Origin: Allomuricauda ruestringensis DSM 13258
Lineage (GTDB): Bacteria; Bacteroidota; Bacteroidia; Flavobacteriales; Flavobacteriaceae
DNA: 64,000 nucleotides
Direction of reading: 5' to 3'
NCBI RefSeq assembly: GCF_000224085.1
Contig: NC_015945.1
Span: forward strand, 372,001-436,000
The notes below the pieces were generated by a model. It saw only the letters and a list, made by a program, of their open reading frames with translations. It was not told where the DNA came from and did no database searches. Positions within the stretch are counted from its first letter, which is position 1. Each line of letters begins with the position of its first letter. This document shows, in pieces, positions 45,557 to 51,618 of the stretch. The position numbers and the translations under genes are program-made.

Positions 45557-45613
45557 CCCTAAATAAAATAGGGGTAATATAAATAATAGGTGCAGATTTG
45601 TGATTTTACCCCC
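45557..45613. promoter_or_regulatory. Inverted repeats between the two glutamine synthetase genes
   Basis: CCCTA-n7-TAGGGG (45557-45574) and a partner TTACCCCC (45606-45613), which pairs with GGGGTAA at 45571-45577, lie in the gap between the divergent glnN and glnA genes, just upstream of the glnA promoter. The same CCCTA/TAGGG core occurs in front of the P-II gene, so this may be a shared nitrogen operator. Confidence 0.4.
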
Positions 45614-45621
45614 ATAAAACA

Positions 45622-45650
45622 TTGATAATTAAATGAAAAAACTATTTTTG
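45622..45650 (+). promoter_or_regulatory. Promoter of the type II glutamine synthetase
   Basis: TTG (45622-45624), an 18-base spacer and TATTTTTG (45643-45650) fit the Bacteroidota consensus, 38 bases before the start codon. The CCCTA/TAGGG inverted repeat ends just upstream of the -33 element, a usual place for an activator or repressor. Confidence 0.6.
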
Positions 45651-45687
45651 TAAATCATAAAATTGAGAACGATTAACTACCAGAATT

Positions 45688-46698
45688 ATGAGCAAATCTA
45701 AATTAGAGTATCTATGGTTGGATGGTTATGAACCAACGGCCAACATTAGAAGTAAAACTAGAATAGAAGAAGATTTTAGTGGTAAATTGGAAGACTGCCC
45801 CATGTGGTCCTTCGATGGTTCATCTACAAAACAAGCCGAAGGCGGTTCCTCTGACCGCCTGTTGAAGCCTGTTGCCATTTACCCTGATCCCGCAAGAAGA
45901 AATGGTTATTTGGTTATGACCGAGGTAATGAATGCTGATGGAACCCCGCACGTGAGCAATTCCAGAGCCACCATCGATGATGCAGATGATGATTTCTGGT
46001 TTGGATTTGAGCAGGAATACTTTATTATGGACACTGCAACCCAACTACCATTAGGATTCCCTGTTGGTGGTTATCCTGGGCCTCAAGGTCTTTACTATTG
46101 TTCTGTTGGAGGAAGAAATACTTGGGGAAGAGATCTTGTTGAGGAGCATGCCGACCTTTGTTTGGACGCCGGACTTACCTTTGAAGGTATCAACCAAGAG
46201 GTTGCCGCCGGACAGTGGGAATTCCAATTGTTCGCCAAAGGTGCCAAGAAAGCTGGTGATGAAATTTGGGTAGCGCGTTACATGCTACAAAGATTGACAG
46301 AAAGCTACGGATACTACATCGAATACCACCCAAAACCTGTTAAAGGTGACTGGAACGGTTCCGGTATGCATGCCAACTTCTCCAATACTTTGTTGAGAAC
46401 TTGCGGGTCTAAAGAAACTTACGAAAAAGTATGTGAAGCGTTCCGTCCAGTAACCGATGAGCACATTGATGTTTATGGTGAGTTCAACGATGAAAGATTG
46501 ACCGGTAAGCACGAAACAGCGCACGTTTCTGATTTTTCTTATGGAGTATCGGATAGAGGTGCTTCCATTAGAATTCCAATTATGACTGTTGAAAAAGGTT
46601 GGAAAGGTTGGTTGGAAGATAGAAGACCAGCTTCCAATGCAGATCCATACAAAGTTGCAGCCAGAATTATTAAAACGGTTAAATCCGCAAACGTATAA
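45688..46698 (+). CDS. glnA: Glutamine synthetase type II
   Basis: A 336-residue eukaryote-like glutamine synthetase of the beta-grasp family. Landmarks: WSFDGSSTKQAEGGSSDRLLKPVAIYPDPAR, then FGFEQEYFIMD with metal-binding Glu, PQGLYYCSVGG, INQEVAAGQWEFQL, KGDWNGSGMHANFSN and ERLTGKHETAH, ending ASIRIPIMT with the Arg/Glu substrate site. No adenylylation Tyr is seen, as type II is not controlled by that route. Its own promoter lies upstream, and glnN is divergent on the other side of the gap. Together with P-II and Amt, it makes the window rich in nitrogen genes. Confidence 0.96.
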   Translation: MSKSKLEYLWLDGYEPTANIRSKTRIEEDFSGKLEDCPMWSFDGSSTKQAEGGSSDRLLKPVAIYPDPARRNGYLVMTEVMNADGTPHVSNSRATIDDADDDFWFGFEQEYFIMDTATQLPLGFPVGGYPGPQGLYYCSVGGRNTWGRDLVEEHADLCLDAGLTFEGINQEVAAGQWEFQLFAKGAKKAGDEIWVARYMLQRLTESYGYYIEYHPKPVKGDWNGSGMHANFSNTLLRTCGSKETYEKVCEAFRPVTDEHIDVYGEFNDERLTGKHETAHVSDFSYGVSDRGASIRIPIMTVEKGWKGWLEDRRPASNADPYKVAARIIKTVKSANV

Positions 46699-46731
46699 AC
46701 ACGTATATAAATTAGTTGTTGATTATAGGTG

Positions 46732-46765
46732 AAAACCGTCCCGTTTTGTGGGGCGGTTTTTATTT
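46732..46765. terminator. Bidirectional terminator, glutamine synthetase / Na+/Ca2+ exchanger
   Basis: AAAACCGTCCC, a seven-base loop, and GGGGCGGTTTT with a wobble pair, followed by T runs on both strands. The stop of the minus-strand antiporter gene (46760-46762) is at its edge. The hairpin begins 34 bases past the glnA stop. Confidence 0.85.
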
Positions 46766-47698
46766 TATGGTAAAATAGATAAAGGTGGCATAAAATGCCA
46801 AGAGTATCAATCCATCTCTCCACCCCAAGCGCAGCCCTTTTGGGAAGAACACCAAAGGAAGGATAAGGAAAGAAATCCCCAACATCCAAAAGATATCACT
46901 GGACAACAATCCTTCGTCCATAACGGTTATGGGAGTAATTATTGAGGTAATTCCCAAAACGGCCAATAAATTGAAAATGTTGGAACCTATCAAGTTTCCC
47001 AAGGATATAGCCTTCTCTTTTTTTAGCACCGCTATTACCGATGCTGCCAGTTCAGGGATGCTTGTTCCTACGGAAACAATGGTAATTCCAATTACACGAT
47101 CACTGACCCCAAATGAGGATGCAAGGCCTATGGCTCCATCTATAAGTAATTCGGAACCTCCCCAAAGTGCCGTTCCACCAATTCCCAAGAAAAGTGCAAT
47201 CTTGTATAATGGTAGGGGTACATCATCTTCGGGCATTTCGTCCACAACCGCCGTTTTTTGAAATCTAAGCAGGTACACCAAGAACACAAATAGAAGGGAT
47301 ACAAGAATAATTCCTTCATATTGCTGAAGCACTCCATCAAAATAGATGAAACCACAGAACAAAAGCGAAGCGACCATCATTACAGGCCAATCGGTGGTAT
47401 AAAAACTCTTCCGTACATTTATACTTCCCATAATAATGGTGATTGCCAAAACCAATCCTAAATTGGCAATATTGGAACCTACCACATTTCCCAAAGAAAG
47501 ATCAGGGAAACCATCCAAAGCAGCTTTTACACTAACAATAAGTTCTGGAGCAGAGGTAGCGAACGACACCACCGTCATACCAATAATAATTTTGGGGATG
47601 TACAATCTCAGGGATAAAGCAACTGCCGATTTTAATAACCAATTCCCCCCGGCTATCAAAAGGACCAATCCCAAAACAATAAAAAGTAGATTTCCCAA
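46760..47698 (-). CDS. Na+/Ca2+ exchanger family protein (CaCA)
   Basis: Inner-membrane antiporter of 312 residues with about ten helices. It has the two inverted alpha-repeats of the family: GMTVVSFATSAPELIVSVKAAL and GITIVSVGTSIPELAASVIAVL, with the acidic Glu of the ion site in SAPEL and SIPEL. The central loop (QKTAVVDEMPEDDVPLP) is acidic and lies in the cytoplasm. This is the YrbG-type group, exporting calcium in exchange for sodium (or protons). It is monocistronic; in the upstream gap the blaI operator region begins. Confidence 0.92.
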   Translation of the reverse strand: MGNLLFIVLGLVLLIAGGNWLLKSAVALSLRLYIPKIIIGMTVVSFATSAPELIVSVKAALDGFPDLSLGNVVGSNIANLGLVLAITIIMGSINVRKSFYTTDWPVMMVASLLFCGFIYFDGVLQQYEGIILVSLLFVFLVYLLRFQKTAVVDEMPEDDVPLPLYKIALFLGIGGTALWGGSELLIDGAIGLASSFGVSDRVIGITIVSVGTSIPELAASVIAVLKKEKAISLGNLIGSNIFNLLAVLGITSIITPITVMDEGLLSSDIFWMLGISFLILPLVFFPKGLRLGWRDGLILLAFYATFIYFTIK

Positions 47699-47764
47699 AA
47701 AGTAAAATTTTGTGCAAAGATACGGGAAGAATCGCTGGTCAAAGAAGGTTCTTTCAAAAAGAAA

Positions 47765-47800
47765 AACTATAAATATAGTTAATAAACTATAAAAATAGTT
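47765..47800. promoter_or_regulatory. Twin operators for BlaI-type repressor
   Basis: Two inverted repeats, AACTATA-AA-TATAGTT (47765-47780, perfect) and AACTATA-AA-AATAGTT (47785-47800, one change), lie 20 bases apart centre to centre, i.e. two helical turns, before the blaI gene. BlaI/MecI repressors bind such ACTAnnnnTAGT palindromes at their own promoter. A likely -7 element TACGTTTG (47822-47829) with a weak TTA -33 element overlapping the second operator follows, so bound repressor would block it. Confidence 0.7.
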
Positions 47801-47848
47801 ATTTAACTAAGATATTAGTATTACGTTTGGGTAGATAAAGAATATATC

Positions 47849-48208
47849 ATGCAAAAATTGACCAATAAGGAAGAGGAAGTCATGAAAATCCTCTGGGAGC
47901 TGAAAAAGGCTTTTGTAAAGGAAATACTTGAGGAAATACAGGGTGAAAAACCACATTACAATACCTTATCCACCATTGTGAGAAATCTTCAAGAAAAAGG
48001 ATTCGTAGATCATGAGACCTTTGGCAACACCCATAGGTATTTCCCAGTGGTGAGCAAAGAGCAATACCGTAAAAAATATGTGAACGCAGCCATTGCGGAT
48101 TACTATAATGATTCCTTTAAAAGTTTGGTCTCCCACTTTGCGCAGGAGGAAAAAATATCCATTGCAGAACTCAAAGAGATCATTGACCTGATAGAAAAGA
48201 AAAAATAA
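47849..48208 (+). CDS. BlaI/MecI family transcriptional repressor
   Basis: A 119-residue winged-helix repressor: LTNKEEEVMKILWELKKAFVKEILEEI, then YNTLSTIVRNLQEKGFVDHETFGNTHRYFPV, and a helical dimerisation tail (YRKKYVNAAIADYYNDSFKSLVSHFAQEEK). It is the transcriptional partner of the M56 protein downstream: when the membrane sensor is activated, BlaI is cut and the pair is induced. The stop (TAA) and the following ATG overlap by one base, so translation is coupled. No beta-lactamase or penicillin-binding-protein gene is nearby, so the regulated function is not resistance in an obvious way. Confidence 0.93.
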   Translation: MQKLTNKEEEVMKILWELKKAFVKEILEEIQGEKPHYNTLSTIVRNLQEKGFVDHETFGNTHRYFPVVSKEQYRKKYVNAAIADYYNDSFKSLVSHFAQEEKISIAELKEIIDLIEKKK

Positions 48209-49950
48209 TGGAACCGATACTCATGTACTTATTACAATCGGCACTTATATCCGGAGGGTTTTTGGCGGTTTACCATATTTTTTTAAAGCGCGACACCCTT
48301 TTTACGGAAAACCGCATGTTTCTTTTATCGGGATTGATACTCGCTTTTGTGTTCCCCTTCATCAAAATTAAAAAAACGGTAGTGGTTTCCAAACCTATAC
48401 TTATTCAGGCCGATGAGTTGGGAGCTCAAGCTACCTCAGCCCTTGTCGAAAGTAGTTTGTTCACTGCGGAAAACATACTCCTTACCCTATATAGTGTAGT
48501 AAGTGCTATTTTGTTGGTAAAGTTTATGATTCGATTGATTTCGTTAAAAAGATTGGCCGAAAATGCCCATAAAAGAAAGGAAACTCCGTTTTTACACTTG
48601 GAAACGGAAAAACAGATATCTCCTTTCTCTTTCTTCAACTACATTTTTTATAATCCAAGACTTTTTGAACCCAACGAACTGCATTCGGTTTTGGAGCACG
48701 AAAAGGTACATGCCCGTCAATACCATACGTTGGATATCTTATTTCTTGAGGTTTTAAAGATATTTTTCTGGTTCAACCCCGTATTATGGCTCTACAAAAG
48801 TGCTGTAAGGCAAAATCTGGAATATTTAGCGGACCACTTTGCCATAGCGCAAACAGAAGACAAAAAATCCTACCAATACCTGATGCTGAAGCAGGTGGTA
48901 GACAAGCAAGAATACATTCTAGCCAATTCATTTTATAATTCATTAATCAAAAAACGAATAGTTATGTTAAATCAAAATCAATCGAAAAAAATCAATGTGC
49001 TAAAAACCCTGGTCGTAGCACCGTTATTGGGGTTGCTTCTAGTGAGTTTTAGTATTAAGGAAACCTATCTGTATAAAGATTTCGACAGTGCAGGGAGTTT
49101 AATGACCGAAAAACAATCAAAAGACAACAAAAAAATTGAATTCACCATAGACAAAAATACGTCAGATGCTAAACTCAATAATATCAAAAAAGATTTAGCC
49201 AAAGATAACATTGATTTCAGTTACACCGCAGTTAGAAATGATGCAAAAGAGATAATTGAGATTTCTCTGCAATTGAGCGGTAAAAATGATGAGGGCAAAA
49301 AAGTGAGCGGAAATTACAGTGGTAATTCCGATGGCCCCATAGGTCCAATTACAGTTATTTATGATGATGAAAGCAATGTGGTTTCTTTTTGGAATTCCGG
49401 CAAAAAGAAAAATGTTAGCATTCATAAAATAAAAGGAACGAAATCTTGGACCACTAATGATCAGACCGAAGTCATCATTAAAAAGATAGATAATGAAAAA
49501 GTTGTAATTGTAGACGGTAAAAGGCTAAGTGACAAAGAAGCTAAAAAACTACATATTGAAGATGATGAGGACATAAAACATGTTAGTATTAAAAAAATTG
49601 AAAAGAAAGGCGAAGGAAACAATGTGATGATCATTAATACCGATGAAAACAACGATGTTGAAGTAAAAAGGAACAATAATGTAATGATCATCAAAGATTC
49701 GGATGACTATGGGGATATTAAATTAATCAGCAACGATGACGATGCCAGTTTCTTTTTTATTGATTCTGACGGTAAAGATGAACCGCTATTTATTGTGGAT
49801 GGCAAAAAAGCACAATCAAAAAATATTAAAAAGATTTCTCCCAGCAGTATTGAAAACGTAAATGTATATAAAGGGGATAAAGCAGTTGAGAAATACGGAA
49901 AAAAAGCTAAAAACGGGGTTGTTGAAATAACTACCAAGAAAGGTAAATGA
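48208..49950 (+). CDS. M56 (BlaR1/MecR1) family membrane metallopeptidase with SusC-plug-like tail
   Basis: A 580-residue protein. Four N-terminal membrane helices (residues about 5-25, 35-50, 90-115 and one near 270) surround a zinc-peptidase site HEKVH at 164-168 in SVLEHEKVHARQYHTLD, with the family's later acidic ligand region QNLEYLADHFAI. After residue ~300 comes a charged, low-complexity exported part (IDNEKVVIVDGKRLSDKEAKK, DDYGDIKLISNDDDAS) that ends PLFIVDGKKAQSKNIKKI, SIENVNVYKGDKAVEKYGK, NGVVEITTKKGK. That ending is like a TonB-dependent receptor plug, not a penicillin-binding domain. It is the sensor for the preceding BlaI-type repressor. Confidence 0.9.
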   Translation: MEPILMYLLQSALISGGFLAVYHIFLKRDTLFTENRMFLLSGLILAFVFPFIKIKKTVVVSKPILIQADELGAQATSALVESSLFTAENILLTLYSVVSAILLVKFMIRLISLKRLAENAHKRKETPFLHLETEKQISPFSFFNYIFYNPRLFEPNELHSVLEHEKVHARQYHTLDILFLEVLKIFFWFNPVLWLYKSAVRQNLEYLADHFAIAQTEDKKSYQYLMLKQVVDKQEYILANSFYNSLIKKRIVMLNQNQSKKINVLKTLVVAPLLGLLLVSFSIKETYLYKDFDSAGSLMTEKQSKDNKKIEFTIDKNTSDAKLNNIKKDLAKDNIDFSYTAVRNDAKEIIEISLQLSGKNDEGKKVSGNYSGNSDGPIGPITVIYDDESNVVSFWNSGKKKNVSIHKIKGTKSWTTNDQTEVIIKKIDNEKVVIVDGKRLSDKEAKKLHIEDDEDIKHVSIKKIEKKGEGNNVMIINTDENNDVEVKRNNNVMIIKDSDDYGDIKLISNDDDASFFFIDSDGKDEPLFIVDGKKAQSKNIKKISPSSIENVNVYKGDKAVEKYGKKAKNGVVEITTKKGK

Positions 49951-49982
49951 TTACAGTATAATCATTTTTTGAATAGTCCAAG

Positions 49983-50010
49983 GAACCGTCTTTTAAGGCG
50001 GTTCTTTTTT
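49983..50010 (+). terminator. Terminator after the BlaI/M56 operon
   Basis: GAACCGTC, loop TTTTAA, GGCGGTTC and six T: eight pairs including one wobble, 33 bases past the M56 stop. It closes the two-gene unit. Confidence 0.8.
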
Positions 50011-50473
50011 GACATGCCCAAACGAAAACCTAAAAACAGCCCCATTTTTAAACGAAATCTCCCTTGGCTTTTAGAAAATGCCCAAAAACACCTCTATAAT
50101 TCTAACATTTAGATAGCTAAAAATCATTTAACAATTACAATTCATAACTTCAAACAAGATGAAAGATTTCAGTTGAAGAGGCAATCCATTTTCTAAGATA
50201 CAATCTCGTATGCAATTGCATTGTTTTTGACCTAATTAGTTGGAAGCATGACTTTTATCATTATATATTCGTAGAAACAACAATAAGATAACAGTTTTTT
50301 CAAACCTAAAATCAATCAAGAAATGATAGCAATTGTAAAGTTTTTCATCGCACTCCTTGTTCAACTCTTAACAATAATATTTATTTAGAACATGGGGTTT
50401 TCTTTACTGCAATACTTATAAATCTACCTTGTAAACAGCTTTACCTATATTTGCCTAAAACCAACGCAATTAT
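50011..50473. other. Gene-poor gap with one tiny hydrophobic reading frame
   Basis: No gene over 30 codons was seen on either strand. It holds a promoter-like pair (TTG 50240-50242, 21-base spacer, TATATTCG 50264-50271), the 21-codon hydrophobic frame at 50323-50388, a perfect 12-base palindrome ATGCAATTGCAT at 50210-50221, and a TATATTTG at 50447-50454 before the 49-residue gene. Confidence 0.5.
50323..50388 (+). CDS. Possible 21-residue hydrophobic membrane peptide
   Basis: ATG followed by 20 mostly hydrophobic codons (MIAIVKFFIALLVQLLTIIF plus Ile) and TAG. One lysine near the start and no other charge fit a single membrane helix. A promoter-like TTG-N21-TATATTCG lies about 50 bases upstream. 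No homologue is known to me; a chance frame of this length is possible, so it is offered with low confidence. Confidence 0.3.
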   Translation: MIAIVKFFIALLVQLLTIIFI

Positions 50474-50623
50474 ATGTTTTACAAGATATTGGCAAAAATC
50501 AACAAAGTCGTACTTCCTTCTTACAGCAAAAGGGGTTTGGACCTTTCCAAGGCATCCAAATTACAAATGGCCATTATAGGTTGGAGATACTATGTCACCA
50601 AAAAAGCATTGGATCAAAATTGA
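50474..50623 (+). CDS. Small conserved basic protein, 49 residues
   Basis: ATG at 50474 opens a 49-codon frame: MFYKILAKINKVVLPSYSKR, then GLDLSKASKLQMAIIGWRYY, VTKKALDQN, stop. The pattern LAKINK..LPSYSKRGLDLSKASKLQ..IIGWRYYVTK is, as far as I recall, a short flavobacterial protein seen beside apt. It is basic, with one amphipathic half. It converges on apt, overlapping the apt stop region by about ten bases. Function unknown. Confidence 0.6.
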   Translation: MFYKILAKINKVVLPSYSKRGLDLSKASKLQMAIIGWRYYVTKKALDQN

Positions 50624-51126
50624 AGAAGCGCCTCTTTTCGGTAACCTTTTATTTTTTCAGCTCCATTTAAAAAGGTGAGTTCAATCAAAAAATTGCATTG
50701 CACCACTTCTCCCCCTAATTTTTCAACAAGCTTACAAACGGCCTGGGCCGTACCGCCAGTGGCCAAAACATCATCGTGCACTAGCACCTTCTCCCCTTTT
50801 TCTATGGCATCCGTATGGATTTCCAGCGTTCCAGTACCATATTCTAAATCGTAAGATTGGGAAATCGTCTTATAAGGTAGTTTTCTGGATTTACGGACAG
50901 TAACAAAGCCTGCTCCAAGTTTTTCGGCCAGCATGGGCGCAAAAATAAACCCACGGCTGTCCACCCCAACAACTTTGTCTATTTTCGTGTTGCCTACCAA
51001 ACCCAACAGGGCATCCGCGGCTTTTTGGAAAGCGCTTGGGTCTTTTAACAGCGGGGTTATGTCCTTAAAAACAACACCGGGCGTAGGGAAGTCCTCAATA
51101 TCACGAATATAGGGGGCAAAATCCAT
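50614..51126 (-). CDS. apt: Adenine phosphoribosyltransferase
   Basis: Cytoplasmic purine-salvage enzyme of 170 residues that joins adenine and PRPP into AMP. Family marks are complete: YIRDIEDFPTPGVVFKDITPLLKDP at the N-terminus, DSRGFIFAPMLAEKLGAGFVTVRKSRKLP, and the PRPP loop KVLVHDDVLATGGTAQAV. The gene is divergent from the tRNA-Arg gene and shares its upstream gap. ATG 51126 is preceded by an A/T-rich stretch. Identification is secure. Confidence 0.96.
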   Translation of the reverse strand: MDFAPYIRDIEDFPTPGVVFKDITPLLKDPSAFQKAADALLGLVGNTKIDKVVGVDSRGFIFAPMLAEKLGAGFVTVRKSRKLPYKTISQSYDLEYGTGTLEIHTDAIEKGEKVLVHDDVLATGGTAQAVCKLVEKLGGEVVQCNFLIELTFLNGAEKIKGYRKEALLQF

Positions 51127-51145
51127 TTTTTTGTATGTTAGGGTT

Positions 51146-51175
51146 TTGTGGTAAAGTTAAAAAGAAATATATTTG
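51146..51175 (+). promoter_or_regulatory. Promoter of tRNA-Arg
   Basis: TTTTG (TTG at 51146-51148), exactly 19 bases, and TATATTTG (51168-51175) match the Bacteroidota promoter consensus in full. The -7 element ends 15 bases before the mature tRNA, leaving a 5' leader of about eight bases. Confidence 0.8.
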
Positions 51176-51189
51176 CAGCCCTTAAATAA

Positions 51190-51263
51190 GGCCGCGTGGC
51201 GCAACTGAATAGCGCATCTGATTACGGCTCAGAAGGTTGCAGGTTTGAATCCTGCCGCGGTCA
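51190..51263 (+). tRNA. tRNA-Arg (anticodon ACG)
   Basis: Seventy-four bases fold as a complete cloverleaf: acceptor GGCCGCG / CGCGGTC (one G-U pair), D arm GCGC / GCGC, anticodon arm TCTGA-TTACGGC-TCAGA with ACG in the loop, variable AGGTT, T arm GCAGG-TTTGAAT-CCTGC, discriminator A. The 3' CCA is not encoded. The anticodon A34 would be read as inosine, decoding CGU, CGC and CGA. Confidence 0.97.
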
Positions 51264-51288
51264 CTGGGCAGCAATGCCAAACAAACGG

Positions 51289-51323
51289 AAAACCTTGCAA
51301 AATCTATGAGATTGCAGGGTTTT
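51289..51323 (+). terminator. Terminator after tRNA-Arg
   Basis: AAAACCTTGCAA, an eleven-base loop and TTGCAGGGTTTT pair over twelve positions with one wobble, 25 bases past the tRNA. The T run is short and overlaps the right arm. Confidence 0.7.
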
Positions 51324-51376
51324 CGCAGTTTTAGGCACATCCATTAATTTGTATTGATTTGATTTGAGAACAAATC

Positions 51377-51412
51377 GGTCAACAAATTTTTGATAGGTCA
51401 ACAGTGTTGACC
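51377..51412. promoter_or_regulatory. Three GGTCAACA boxes before the sulfatase gene
   Basis: GGTCAACA occurs at 51377-51384 and 51396-51403, and inverted (TGTTGACC) at 51405-51412, so the last two form a 17-base palindrome GGTCAACA-G-TGTTGACC. The first and second are 19 bases apart. They lie about 210 bases before the sulfatase start codon. Repeated arms suggest an operator; whether it serves the sulfatase locus is inferred. Confidence 0.45.
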
Positions 51413-51618
51413 GAATGGCCATAGACCCAGAAGCCATAGTTGATTTGACTCTTATCTAATTGTCCACTTTTTTGTTGCAAGTCCATTTTAGTGCAACAAG
51501 AAAAAAAGCACACAAAGAACAAACCATAAAAACAACCTATGCCCCAGTAGCTTTTTATTAACTTTAGCACTTTAGAAATTTCGAGCACATATAGACTCCT
51601 AATAAGACCAAAAAAACA
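51413..51618. other. Leader of the sulfatase locus
   Basis: About 200 bases between the GGTCAACA boxes and the sulfatase start. It has TAACTTTA near 51560, a partial -7 element, but no matching TTG at the right distance. An 83-codon frame on the minus strand here has no coding features. Confidence 0.4.

Noticed and set aside
48208..49950. M56 protein as a beta-lactam resistance sensor
   Set aside because: The exported part has no penicillin-binding motifs (SxxK, KTG), and no beta-lactamase gene is near.
50210..50221. Palindrome ATGCAATTGCAT
   Set aside because: Perfect, but only 12 bases of A/T-rich sequence and no promoter or partner copy close by; expected by chance at this scale.
51190..51330. 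tRNA-Arg as attachment site of an integrated element
   Set aside because: No integrase gene and no repeat of the tRNA 3' end was seen nearby; the downstream genes look like ordinary chromosomal content.
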